A stretch of 64,000 nucleotides of DNA. It comes from Channa striata. Taxonomy: Eukaryota; Chordata; Actinopteri; Anabantiformes; Channidae. Below, piece by piece: positions 15,061 through 27,454 of the stretch. Below the pieces are notes generated by a model, which had not been told where the DNA came from, made no database searches, and saw only the letters and a program-made list of their open reading frames with translations. The position numbers were made by a program, and so were the translations under genes. The stretch is taken from contig CM065172.1 in the NCBI GenBank assembly GCA_033026295.1, forward strand, positions 14,751,165 to 14,815,164, in the 5' to 3' direction. The stretch's first letter is position 1. Every line of letters begins with the position of its first letter.

Positions 15061-16164
15061 AACACAATGAAATGATAAAAATATATTGTTGTTTTTGCAG
15101 AAAAGAAAAAGTTGACTTCCTGAAAAGCACAAGCCTAATTTTGGGAAGTCATACCTAAAAAGGCAACTGAAGTCTGGAGTCCACATCATTTCCAGTCATT
15201 CAGGATCAATGATGTGCTTCATTCCATTCTGCTGATGTTTCCTTCGTTCTACGTGGGATTCGATTTTTTAACGATGAAGATGTGAGAGCTGATCAGTATT
15301 TTATGCAGCACAACACAGACTGCAGTTTTTACCAGCTGTGTGACATATTCCAGAAATCATTCCAACTGAGCCTCTACTGAGATGACAATTGTATCTAGAA
15401 TATATTCCAATCAGCTTATCCCAAACCACAAAGCCAGGATAATTGCACTCATCATCCTGCATCTTTTCCATTACTCTTTTCATTCTTTATTTCACCATCG
15501 CAGCATTTTCTGCCACCCCACCCTACATAGTCTTCAGCATATAGAAACCTCACGAGTGTTTGACCGTGCCTCTCCTACGCTGAGAGAAGTACATCGGAAG
15601 AACACCAGACAGATGTGTGACTGAAGAGAACATCTGTCCAGAGCTATCCCCGTGTCAAATGATGGGCCAAGTAAAATGAATTTCAAAGTGTTTTGTTTTT
15701 CTCAGCGGATCTAAATTTGAAAAAAATTATTTTTTAAATTATGACTTTGCCTTATGTACGTAAGGAGCTCTCATTAGGCAATTAGACACCATTTTCTCTC
15801 ACAGGACTGACTTATCAGCACTTTGGCTCCTGATAACTGCAGCAAGAGCGGTTTTGGATACTGGGGGAACTTACTTTGGCAGCATGTGCGAACACAATCC
15901 CCAGCCATCTGAAGGCCACAGGGTGAAAGATTTTTGGAAAAGAAAGAAATGAAGTATTCAGTACTACTTTGAAGCACACTTTGGACTTAAGGTAAATGAC
16001 GACTCAAGGGACAACGTTAAAACTTTTTATTGAAAGGAGAGCATTTAGATGTTTAACTCTGACAGAAAACATCACATCGTTTTTTATTCATGCTTAGCTG
16101 GCTTTTAAAGGACCGTTTTGCATCTTACTTATGATTTCTATCTATCAGTGCTTCTCATTCATCA

Positions 16165-16270
16165 ATTCAAGCTCCCATTCACACAAACGTCAAGATGTAA
16201 TAGCAGGAGCCACCAATCGAACCAAAAACCTTGGGATCTGTGGACGACGTAGAGCCACAGTCAACCCTAA
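16165..16270. repeat. Possible degraded teleost dispersed repeat
   Basis: The region holds the phrases CAATCGAACCAAAAACCTTG and GTGGACGACGTAGAGCCACA. They resemble the 'gtcgaaccgccgaccttccg ... ctgagccacag' tail found in common fish SINE-like repeats. The match is diverged and the boundaries are guesses. Confidence 0.35.
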
Positions 16271-17164
16271 GAAATTTATAAGATCATGATGACACTAAGG
16301 TGTGACAGAACCATGAAGTTGTTTCAACGCTTTGTCACCATGCCAACAGTTAAACTAGAATGTCAGATGTCATTTTTATATGACTGAACAGGCTGCCCTT
16401 GCTCAACCCGGTCTTATAATGTTTTTCTACAGAACTAAAGGAATTTAATAGCAAGTTGAATATTTTATTAACATAATGAGGATATGTTGACATTTAATGT
16501 AAAAGGCAAACATGTTGAGACAGAACATGGAATAACAATTTATTCTAACCATCTACTGTACTTGTGGATTGTCTTCGCTTAATAAATCTTTGCGCTTCAT
16601 TTAATCAAAAAAACATGTAGCATGACACATAACTGATTACATTCTCCACAAAAACTTCCATGCACCATTTTTTGGGGTGTAAACACTAACAAAGAGGTAT
16701 TACAAAAACTACAACGTAATAAACAGGATGTTTTGTTAATATTAATTTAGCTAAAAATATATAAAACAGGGAGCTGGAAGTGACCCACCATCATATAAAA
16801 GTGCAGTTAATGAGGACATTACTAACTGAATAGCAGGCTAATTGCTCACCACTGAGGTAATGTCTATGTTCAATAATGATGATCTTTAATAAATAGTTTG
16901 GTCGGTAATTTGGAAGAACCACAATTTGGGGCCAAATGTTCACAATAACAATACTAACATGTTGAACTTACAGATAAGGACCACCTACTCCATCTCCCTG
17001 TTCTGTAAGCGTGTTTGCATGACACATTACAACTGATGCTCACTAAAATCATATTGGTTTTGGTCCTGAAAGTAAATTTCCATGATGCTCCACTCTAATT
17101 GGTTGACAATGTATCTGTCCCTCTTCCTGTTGTGAGGTGAGACACCCCACTGTGCACCAATTCA

Positions 17165-17405
17165 ATTTAAGAAGAAGAAGAAGAAGAACCTTTATTCGTC
17201 ACTGAGCACATATACATTTTGCACACACATGTTACATGTACAATTTGTCGTCTTCATTTAACCCATCCGTCCGTGGGGGAACAGTGGGCGGAGGCCATCA
17301 ACGCCCAAGGAGCTAGCGCCTGGTGTCTCGCTCAGGGACACACCTGGTGGGTAGGCTGGCGATTTATGTGTAGGCTGGGATTTGATCCCGCACGTGTTCT
17401 GCACC
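17165..17405. mobile_element. SINE-like teleost dispersed repeat
   Basis: A (GAA)n run at about 17172-17188 leads into CCTTTATTCGTCACTGAGCA, then CATTTAACCCATCCGTCCGT, then CCCAAGGAGCTAGCGCCTGG, and ends near GGGATTTGATCCC. This order is that of a repeat very common in percomorph fish genomes: 'tttatttgtcacat ... tttaacccatcc ... gcgcccggggagc ... gggatcgaaccc'. No protein is encoded. The internal decay suggests an old insertion. Confidence 0.6.
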
Positions 17406-20400
17406 CTGTTCATGTATACCATCAACAGTTTTCAGTTTTTGCATCATTGACACACTCTTATTATATCTTAGAATTGGATAAGGAATTATTTTAAAAAAAC
17501 TTTCTCAGGAAAAATAGAGAAAGAAACCTCAGGAATAAAAATGGAGTAGAAATCTTTATATTCGATTATGAACAACAAAAACTATTATGTATAACCGCAA
17601 ATGAAGAATGTGATCAGGGAACATGTTGAGAGTCTTACAGGTGATGCCACATGAACCACACACTCTCCTCTCCACCATCGTGACCTGGCAGGAGGGAGGA
17701 CTACATTCCTTCCTCATTCCTCATTCCTTCACCTCTTTGTGGAAAACCATGTCACCAATACTGTACATTTTTCTATTCCTTTTCCACATCTACCCTTTCT
17801 GTCCATCCTTCATCTCTAATGGTTTTAGCAGATGCCTCATTGAAGTAGCAGTTAGTAGCTGCTGTGTGGCGGCATATGTGTCCTGTGTTCATGGGGTTTT
17901 GTTTATGACTGTAACTAAGCCCTATAGGCCAGTACCAGCCCTGCTGTCCATCAAATATCAAGTGCATGCTGCCACACACAGGAATCAGGGAGCTTAAAGG
18001 ACCATACCGGTGGTTTTACACAACCAGCCAAGTTAATCCCGCATGCTTACAACTGACATCCATTCTCCTGCTCAGGCTGGTGCTGCTCGGATTTTAAAAT
18101 GCACTTTTACTAGCTGGGGCTCATCAGTTGACGTTCATTTCCATACTGGATCAAAATCCAACTAATGCATTCAAATACACCACACTGTTGTTTGAAAATG
18201 TATTGAATTTGGAGTTTTGATCGTAATAAAATCAACTGACCTGTGGAATACTTCAGGTTTTTACATACAGCTGATATAATCACATAATGTGCATAATGAG
18301 ATAATACAAATTACAATCAAACATGAATGTTGTAAAAGACATTTACTGCAGGGGGCAAGGCTGGAGGACATGCAAACTAGTTTGCAAGGTATTTAATGGG
18401 AATTCACTAGAAATAACAAGTCCTGTACCATCAATCATTCAGCAATGATGTGCTGCACTCCAGGCTGAAAAGGTTTGGCCAGAAATGTAACATTGTTCTG
18501 TCATAACATCTGTCTTGGTAATGGAGCTATAGTATGAGGAAAGTAGTTCAAAATAAAAGTTTATTGCCTAAGAGAAATTATAACTTCACGGGGTTTTGTT
18601 TGTGGATGAAAATCATTAAATTTTAAGGTGAGTGCTTCACTGAAAAGTTTAATTTTGAAAATTACAACAATATTGAAAAGGTTTATGTGTGTTGTGTGAT
18701 TACAGTGACATTCTCAGGATAAAGAAGTTCCTTAAGGTATAATAGCAAAACACACGCTTCCTAAATTATGATCTTTTCCAAGAATCACAGAGAATTATGG
18801 TGTCAAATGAAGACAACATTTCGTTCCAAGAAGACTTGCGTTTGTGAGGCTTTTTTTTCTGTTTGTTTAGAAATGTTCAAGAGTTTTCTGAAGTACATGT
18901 TTCAAAAACTACATTCTAGTTCGGAGGAATTCCAAATATTACTGGTGCCACTGTTTATGTCAGTAATTCACTGTGTCTCGGGCCTTTCCTCTGAACTCTG
19001 TGCTTTGGTTAGATCTAAACAACTGACAAAAATGGAGTTGAAGACTTACAAGCTTGAGCATGGTAGACCTGGTGTATGTCCCCTGTGTGCCGGTGTGTAG
19101 GTGAATTATTCGTACCGGCTCACAGTTCATCTCAGCCCTTTGGTGGCTCCGGAGCGAGCTGGTGAGCTCATTTCCATTCCATGTTGTGTACTATGCTGGA
19201 ATTTCCTTTCTAATCCCCTTCACAGGCTCACCCTGACATGAATCTATTTTTTGTCTAAGCACACAAAGGACAGCTCAGGCCAAAGGAACGGGACTAAAAG
19301 CTCATAAAACCTTCAGATCAAACACACTTAATTTTCAATATGTTTGTTTGACTGACAAAAGCCTCTCTGGATCCTCATGTCTAACTCTTGTGCAATGTCA
19401 TTCCTTCCCAGGCTCAAAATTTGATTTATCAAACAGCGGTTTTCTCGATTTTTGCGTCAGCATATTTATCACGCCAACAAGGAGGTGTTTTTTTGGAATT
19501 CAACCACAATATTACCAGAATAAAAGATAAGGCTTGTGATAATCTGTGTTTTTGTTTATGTCAGGACATTGTCATGTACATGTCAATACGTTCCATCAAC
19601 CTTTCCATACCTGTAACATTCAGTCCCCACTATTTTGTTCCTGCAAGAGATTGTAGTATTTAAATTACAATCACACAGTTTCAGACTCTCTCTGAGAAAT
19701 TACAATCATATTCTTCTCAACTGCTTTCCTCTTTATGTTATAGTGACATTGTGATGGTGGCTGGAAGAAAAAGATCAGGGTACTGTACAATACTGCGTTA
19801 ACACTTAAAAACCCGTTACTGGAAATCTGTTCACATATCAGAAGAGTAACCTGATTTCTCCTCCACCTCTTTATTTTAGAAGCCTGGCACACAAATTTGA
19901 AGTGTATAGTGACACAAAACACTTTTGCATGTGTTCATGTAGTAGCAGAGTGACAACGCAGCTGATCCACATGGGAACTGTCTGAATTCATTTAAAAATG
20001 TGCTTATCTTCATATCTTATCTATATGAATGTGTAGGACACAGCGCAATAGTGTTGCCATCAAACTGTTTGCATTACAGTACATGTCCTTTTGCAAAAAT
20101 TAAAACATGGCAGTTTCACAAATGCACCAGCAAAGATAGGTAAGGAGAGACTGCAAACCTGGACGGAAGCATTGGTGAGGTTAAAGGGCTTTTTAAACTT
20201 TATTTTTGGAGTTTATTTATGGCAAAGGAAATGTACACAAAACGTTTCAGCTCAGTTAAACATACACTTGAGTAAAAGGAACATACAGATGTTTATCTAG
20301 ACTGATGTGGTTAGTTTTCTTACATTTCCTGTCTTGGTTATAAACTAGCTTTAGAACTAATTTTCTTCTCCATCCAAGACATGAAGTAAAAAGCAGGAGA

Positions 20401-20429
20401 AAAAAAAAAAGTATTTTCTATAGAATCGA

Positions 20430-20730
20430 AGGTCCCTAGAAGATTTGAATCCCGACCGGGTGCAGCCGTTGTGTGTGGAGTTTGCATGTGATTTTCCTCC
20501 CACAGTCCAAAGACATGCATGACAGGGTAATTGGTAAATTGAAATTCCCAGTAGGTGTGAGTGTGAATGGTTGTCTGTCTTTGTATGTCTGTCTTTGTGT
20601 GAGACAGACTGGTGATCTCTCCTCAATGTACCCCGCCTCTTGGCCTTTGACAGCTGGGATGGGCTCCAGCCCCCTGTGACCATGAACAGGGTAAGATGTT
20701 AAATATTATGGATGACTAGATGGTTGGATT
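20430..20730 (+). mobile_element. tRNA-derived SINE-like teleost repeat
   Basis: Starting near a poly(A) run, the element shows a tRNA B-box-like TTTGAATCCCGACCGGG. TGTGTGGAGTTTGCATGTG, TTTCCTCCCACAGTCCAAAG, GTGTGAGTGTGAATGGTTGT and GGGATGGGCTCCAGCCCCC follow, ending near TATGGATGACTAGATGG. This order matches the very abundant fish repeat whose consensus reads 'gtttcctcccacagtccaaagacatgcag ... gctgggataggctccagc ... ggatggatgg'. Several substitutions show an ageing copy. It encodes no protein. Confidence 0.75.
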
Positions 20731-21854
20731 GTCTTCGCACATCCAAAATTTTAGGCCTGGTCCAAAACAGACCTGTAAAAAAACCTGCCCAAACCATATA
20801 TTTTTGTAGGGACCAAGAAAAGCCATCCAGCCAAAGAGAACAGAGGATAATTAGACCCATTCCAAAATGTCGTCAAACTAGAGAAGCAACCAAAAAAACA
20901 CAGAGAGCGAAAACACAACTGCTGGCAGCAGATCATTTGATCAATTAACAAGCAGCTGTGGCAACAGAGAGCAGCAATATAATAACAATTATGAAGTACA
21001 GATGGATGTTTATATTTTCCAATCCTGTTTACACTTCATGCACCAACAATAAACCTTTCTCTAGCCAACTGGGCCTTGGATTGACAAAAGACAATTGGTC
21101 TATTATTTGTGAATCCATAAAATTGGCATCTAATAGCATTATTCTCATAAGCTCCTGATTGTCCTGACATGAGCTCAGCTTCAGGACTTTCATCAGAACA
21201 AAGCTCCACTGTCCTGTGGCGATGGGATGTATGATGTGATCAGAGTATATAGCATATGCGCTCAGATCCTTTTGGACATATTGAATCTTGGACGTGCGTC
21301 CTGGAATCCTCTAATGTAAACCTTTGGAAGCTCTGCAAGAGCTCAGGTGTACTGCCGTCCTTAACCATGAGTAAGAGTCATTGATTACTTGTGCTCACAC
21401 ATGTCGATGTGATCCCATTGAGACTGGAGAGGGTGTGTCAGACCACGTGTCTCCACAGACTGGGAGTGTTTTGACAGTTGGTTAGAGGTTTCTGTAAAGT
21501 TTTGTGGGGGTGGTAGTGGAGTTTTTCCTCAGGAGTGTGAACTCTAACAAACGTACCACTCTCATTATCAGTGTTTTATTCAATGCATTCCAACTTTGCA
21601 CACTAATCACCCTCAGGGTTCTCACATGATTTTCACTGTTCACCTGTTGGAAAACTATTGAGATTAGTCAGAGGTGGGAACACCCTGGTGTCATAAAATT
21701 GTTATAAACTAAGTTATATCTGTTGAGGATACAGTAAACAGTTTCTCAGTTCTGGCTGTTTCCTGCCTGTTAGGCATTGGCCTTGTATAACCTTTCGTCA
21801 CTGATGTAGACTGATACGATGTGGTACAATCATGATGGCTGGTTATCAAGACAG

Positions 21855-21915
21855 CGTTACTGACATAGAGTCTCTGGTTGCCACGTTAGCAACCAGAGAC
21901 TCTATGTCAGTAACG
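21855..21915. repeat. Perfect 27-bp inverted repeat (hairpin)
   Basis: Bases 21855-21881 are the exact reverse complement of 21889-21915, separated by a 7-base loop (CACGTTA) at 21882-21888. The arms begin CGTTACTGACATAGAG and end CTGGTTGC. The structure lies outside both coding genes, and no flanking duplication or transposase was found. It could be a tiny foldback element, a transcribed stem-loop or a local inverted duplication. The absence of any arm mismatch suggests recent origin or constraint. Confidence 0.95.
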
Positions 21916-22390
21916 TTTTGACAAAGACAATCTGCAAAGACAAGGTCAGTAATGTTTGTCATATTCAAACACTTCTCAGTGTTAATGGAGGATCTCAGTG
22001 TCAACATGCTGGAGACAGAAACATTAAACCTATTTTATTCCAACAAAAGGAAACAAGACTTCTCCTGTTTGGACCTGTGGTTGTGTCTATGAACGTCTGT
22101 TGTATGTGAGTGCATATGCATATTTAACCCTTCAACACACTCTCTGTGGGATTTCCTAGGAGCTCCTCTCCCAGGTGTTTCTCTTTAAGTCACACCTCAC
22201 TGCCTCCCCTCCTCCTTTCCCCCTCCCCTCCCCTCCTCAGCTATCTTTTAGATTCTGCAAACTGCCCCAACTCCTCAACTCTCCCATCAACTTAATGTTT
22301 GTTCTAGTTATCTGGAAAAAGATAGAACTTGGATTAGTGAATAAATTGGAAATTACATGAAATTCCAGTTTCAAATGAATCTGTTACGAT

Positions 22391-22590
22391 ATTCATTTTA
22401 GTCATTTGGCAGAGTCGCTTTTATGCAAAGCGACTTACAGCGTAATTTGGTACACACACACATGCATGATGGCGATGGCTGCCATCCAGGGTGCTCATCT
22501 GGCCCACTGGGAGCAACTTCAGGTTCAGTGTCTTGCCCAAGGACACTTCGGCAAGGAGGGACCGGGGATCGAGCCACTGACCCTGTGGTG
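22391..22590 (+). mobile_element. Teleost dispersed repeat ('TTTTATnCAAAGCGACTTACA' family)
   Basis: The segment begins TAGTCATTTGGCAGAGTCGC, continues TTTTATGCAAAGCGACTTAC, and later has TGTCTTGCCCAAGGACACTT and GGGGATCGAGCCACTGACCC. This arrangement is typical of a short non-autonomous repeat common in teleosts. Its head is shared with the copies at about 27115-27250 and 50785-50915. Confidence 0.65.
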
Positions 22591-25500
22591 TGTAACTATT
22601 ATTTAGGCCTGACATGTTATGTGATGACATCATGACATCTTCTAAACAGCTTATTTCATACTCATACATACACTCTACCATTTCTTATTTAATCATCTAC
22701 CAACAGAAACTCAGATATAATGTGATAACGTAAAGTGATCTGTGTCAGTTATGATGAAATACAAAACCTTTTAAATTATGGAATTTTGTCATTCGGACAA
22801 GAGATTTTATATGAGACAGGAGCCATTTGCTTTCACAACAAATATATTAACCGGGAGAGATTATATCACTGCTGGACAACAAAGATGAGTTGACAAGTTC
22901 ACTGAAATAAAAAATAGGAGACTTTTCAGCTTTTTTACAGACTGCATGAGTGATGTATTTTAGCTTTAATAATGGGCATTACAATGAGAATTAAGACAAT
23001 ACATTTTATACGTACATGTTCACAAGCTTAAGATGACAAGACCTTAAGTTAGGATCTTAACTCTTGGAGCTAAGAGAAAAGTGTTCCAATATTTTCTAAA
23101 GCTTTATTTGTTACGTTAATTGTTCCAGTCACAACATCCCAAATACCTGGAGGAACTGGTTTCTTTTAAAAACTGTTGTTTTGCTGAGCCAAGTTTGAGC
23201 CAATAAAACTGAAGAAATAATCTAAAAAAATGCTCAAAAGCAGTTCTACTGAGATGCAGCGAAACAAAAAAGGAGAGTGATAATCACTATCTGTCATTTC
23301 TATATATAAAAAAATGTGATTGTTCACTGATGATATGCTGTGACATGAATATGTTATTAAATATTGTTTGGCTTGTTGTCACACACTGTATTTCATGTGA
23401 TACCAGCACAAACAATAAAAAAATCTTTGACAAATTGAGGAGAAATAATTATGGGTTTATCATGAGGCATAGACATCAGAGGTCGTGTGCTGACGTGCTG
23501 GGGTAAAATGTGAGTCACACCAGTGTCACATTTAAAAGATAATTGGTGGCTTTTGAGACCTTTTGGAATAAAACACAATTATTTTTGGAAGAAAATAATG
23601 AAATCAGGGGAGTTTGTGGGAAAACCTAATGGAACTTGGATATTGTCAAAAATGTTGCTCTTGCTCTATCTTGGGGATGGCTGTGTGACTGTTGCTGTAA
23701 AGCTGACCACAAAATAGAGTCTGATATGTTGGTGAGAATGTGAGCCAAGTGATTTCCTGCTCATAACTGGTTTCATTTTTTGCATTTATTCCACATGGGA
23801 TATGCCGTGTATGGGGCTGCATGCATCCTGAGCCTGCTCCCACATCTTTGCTACGTTATTAAAACTATTGCTGAGTCCTGTCTGTGGTAGTTTGTATTAG
23901 GTAATGTGGGAAATACTGAATGCACTTTGGAAGCACATCCAACTGCAACAATGTGTTTGGAGGCAGAGATCTAAGTGAGTTGTGAGCTGTGAAGTAAAAG
24001 ACCCTGAGGCCAGAGCTCCATTACAGGACACAATGCCCTCTGTGTGTGAGAAACAAACAGCCCCTAAAGAACTTGGGTTATTCAGACACGGGTAACTATA
24101 CATTTACACGCACAAACATAGTAATAATGCTGACAAAATGGCTCAAAAAGTGTAGAAAATCAGCTGTTAAAGCTTTTTCTATGACTATTTAGGACTTTGA
24201 AAAATGCTTCCTTCAAAATGACGACGTAACTTATGACAACATGTGAACGTTTTAATTTACATATAAATATGAAGGTTCAGCTTAAAAATTTGCTACTGTT
24301 GGACTCATCTGTCAGTAATGACGAGGTCGTTGCAGTAGTGGGATCCACAAAAACATATGATGTTCTCATCTCTAGACTTTGGCAGATACCCAGGTTTGAA
24401 ATTAGTAGAAGATGTTGGTAGACTCAACATTTTGCCAAAATCTCTGGGAACGGGTTTCAGTAGCAGCAGGGCATGTCATAGAAACAATGATGAGAGAGGC
24501 TAAAGGTTAATACACTTAACTTAGCCAGTACACAGAGCCACAGTAACAGACGCACATAAACACACACAGGGCAGCTTGGGTTTACTGGAAGTGGAAAATC
24601 ATTCAGCTTATAAAAACTTCTTGATGTCATGCTTCGAAAAAGTGTGTTTTTCTCAGGAGTCAGGTACATGTGTGCTCCGCTCTTACTCCGAATCCATGCG
24701 TGCGTACTGTGCATTGTGCATAGTGCTTGGCTGTTTGCTAGCCTGTGCAGTTTGTCCTTGGTGGGACAATAGCGGGATTCTGCCTAGCGAGTTTGTGGGA
24801 GGAAGGGGACAGAAGAGTCAATGAGTGAAGAGGCTTCTGGGATGCGTCAGCCCAAGGCCATGATGAGGGTGTAGGAGGACGAGCCCTCTAACTCAACAAT
24901 GCGTTGAGGAGAAGCCATTCAGTTGCAGGACAACACGCACACAACATGCATACAACCATAGGTACACACAGTCAACAAAGGTGTAGGCGAAACTGAGCCA
25001 TTCATCCACTGTCCTTGTGACATATGGATCAATGAATGGTTCTGAAGCCTTCATTGGCCATGAAAAAGAAGAAAGAATGAATGTTTTGGGAAATGTGAGT
25101 TGGTGAGATGTATTTGATCCATTACTGAGGAGAGTCTGAGCAGTGCTTATGTAACAGAAACAAAGTAGCCTAAATGATAAAGAGTTAATAATATATAATC
25201 TTATAAAGCAAGTTATGTTTTAAAAAATGGGATAAAATCTACGCCAGATAAAACTTATATTGCAAAATTAAATTATGGTTTATGTGCTTGAGATGGAAAT
25301 GGGTCAATTTCATCTTTTGATTGACTACTGTTCATTTTAAGCGATCATTAGTGGTTTTCAGACTATTCACTGGTCATTATCAGTTGTTAGCACTCCTTTT
25401 AAAATGGGCCACAAGGGACAAACTGCACTTACTGTCTTACAGTTAAACGACTTCAGTGGCTGCAGCAATTTACAGCTTAGTAACAGTGTAATAGAAGGGT

Positions 25501-27114
25501 CACAGCTTTGTAATGACAAGCCGGTAAGTGCATGTAATACATCAGTAGTTATTGGCTGGTACAATTTTGGCTGCAACATGTGGTAATTTCTGTGTAGTAA
25601 ACAGAGCTGGAAACCTCTATTATATAAAAATCTTTGTCTCTTTGCATGATTGACAACTTTGACTGACAGGTGACATAAGGGGATTATGAGAAAATTAAGT
25701 AGAAACGGTTAATTTTTCATTTTCCAGCTCTGTTCCACAGTTATTACACAATGATTACTCTGTGTTTGAACCATTCACCAAATCAGCAAATATCAAACTG
25801 GGAAGACCGGAAATCCGCATTGCAGTTGTTGAAACATAAAACACTTTACCCAAAGCTTAAAACCCTTCACCTAAATGTTGAGAGATGATATGTCAAAACT
25901 TTGTCTCATATAAACAAACTAACACTCAGTATGTGAGAAAATATGTGTCTTGGTGAGCTAATACTTTAAAGGTGCCAATCACCTGGTTGACAGAGGATCA
26001 GAATAAACACAAACACATGACTCAAGTTCAAGAGAAGTATGACATCATTCTTGGAATCACAGAGATGAATGGGCATGTGTGCTTCAACAGCATATTTGTG
26101 CCAATGAGAAACCCGTCTAACCGCTTCACGTAGATCTCATTGACACATATCAAGCGTGGCTAACGATTACCCGTTGTTAAGTGCTTGGAAGGAAACAGTG
26201 GGTGTACCTGGATTTACATGTGGATTTGGTGCTCATGCACTGCAGTAGTACTGCACAGCTCTATATCATAACGACACTATAGGTTATTATATTGTTTACT
26301 GTACTAAACCATACAAATATTGAAGATGAAGTAACAGCATTGTGATAATCATGCACAATCCGTAGTAGTAGTAACTGTCTTTGTCATTTAGTGGAATTTA
26401 TAGACCACAAATCAAGAGTGGCTTGTGACTCATCCTAAAATAATACACACCAGACAAACAGACGTGCATGTGCACTGTAATAATGATTAACAACACATTT
26501 TACTGCAGCAGACCTTGTTTTCATGTTCACTAGAAAAAAGGGACCTTTTTTAATGCACAATGCGCACATATTATTGAGCAGTTGCATCTCACTGATAATG
26601 TAAAATGCAGATTTACTGTATTTGAGACTGAAGAATTGGACTGTTATTCTGTCACATGTAAACCTGAACTTGAAAGAAATGCCTTAGTTTAAGAAACCTG
26701 ATCAACAGTCTAGTTTTAAAAACCACCTTTATTTGAACCTAAAACAAGATCGACGTTATACACACACATCAGTCCCAGTGTCAAAATGCCTGGTGCAATC
26801 GTGTCCTCTCCACCTTCCCAGGCCAAAGTGCTGACCCCTTCTCAGCATTTCTGACCCTCAGCCAACCCCAGAGTGGGGTGTAGGGTCAAAGTTCACCATC
26901 TGGGGTTTTCCCTTAGAGACCCAGACTTGATAACAAGGACCAAGGCAATTTTGACACACACACACAGAGAAAAGGTCACAACAGAACCTCCAGAGCAGCT
27001 ATGCCAGCTTTAGGGGAATGCCCACTTTGGTTTGAACTCATCCGAGGGAGTCAAATATGTGTAATGTCATCCAGGGCCCATTGGTTTAGTCATTAGCACC
27101 AAAACAGAGCTAAT

Positions 27115-27250
27115 AATGGACGGACACTTTTATCACGTTTATCCAAAGCGATAAAAAGCGACTTACAAGTGAGGTACAAGGCAAGTCGAGGAGAAACAAT
27201 CAAAATCAAAGCAAAGTGCTCAAAGAAGTGTTTGTGTTTCATGAGATGCA
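27115..27250 (+). mobile_element. Copy of the same dispersed repeat family as 50785-50915
   Basis: The copy contains GTTTATCCAAAGCGAT, GCGACTTACAAGTGAGGTAC, AAGGCAAG and ATCAAAGCAAAGTGCTC. The same blocks recur in the same order near 50826-50910 (TTTATCCAAAGCGACTTTCA, GTGAGGTGCAAGGCAAG, ATCAAAGCAAAGTGCC). Shared order and spacing show two copies of one interspersed element. No coding capacity is visible. Confidence 0.65.
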
Positions 27251-27427
27251 CGTACAAGAGTTTTTTTTTTAAGTGCAAAGGAAGATGCGAACGAGTTCTG
27301 TTTTCAGCAGTGTTTGAAATATTAATGAAATAAACACATTCAACTGAAAGTGAAGGAGTTTTCATCTTACCAAGAGAAAGGGATGACACTGACACACAAT
27401 CCTTCCTTTCTCTCATTTTCCTCTGTC

Positions 27428-27454
27428 TTTTTTTTTTCTCTCTCTCTCTCTCTG
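27428..27454. repeat. T run followed by (TC)n microsatellite
   Basis: About ten T are followed by about nine TC units. No associated gene feature was seen, and the opposite strand reads as an artefactual charged low-complexity frame. Confidence 0.9.

Larger units (their letters stand above)
1..17164. other. Gene-free stretch upstream of the NGF gene, part 1
   Basis: No open frame here looks like a known protein family, and none is joined by convincing splice sites to a neighbour. The frames present are short and of low complexity, as expected by chance. Visible structure is limited to CA/GT microsatellites (about 2197-2225, 9235-9274, 11039-11056, 15018-15060), A/T runs (for example 13347-13362), a transposon-end-like sequence at 3711-3751, and a possible degraded repeat at about 16165-16270. 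Distal non-coding exons or enhancers of the downstream NGF gene could lie here, but the sequence alone does not identify any. Confidence 0.6.
17406..22390. other. Gene-free stretch with one SINE-like copy and one perfect hairpin
   Basis: No coding exon is supported. The stretch contains the SINE-like repeat at 20430-20730 and the perfect inverted repeat at 21855-21915, both listed separately. It also has a polypyrimidine tract at 22204-22238 made of CCCT/CTCC units. Frames such as the one at 17623-17997 lack family features and sit in low-complexity T/C-rich sequence. Confidence 0.6.
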
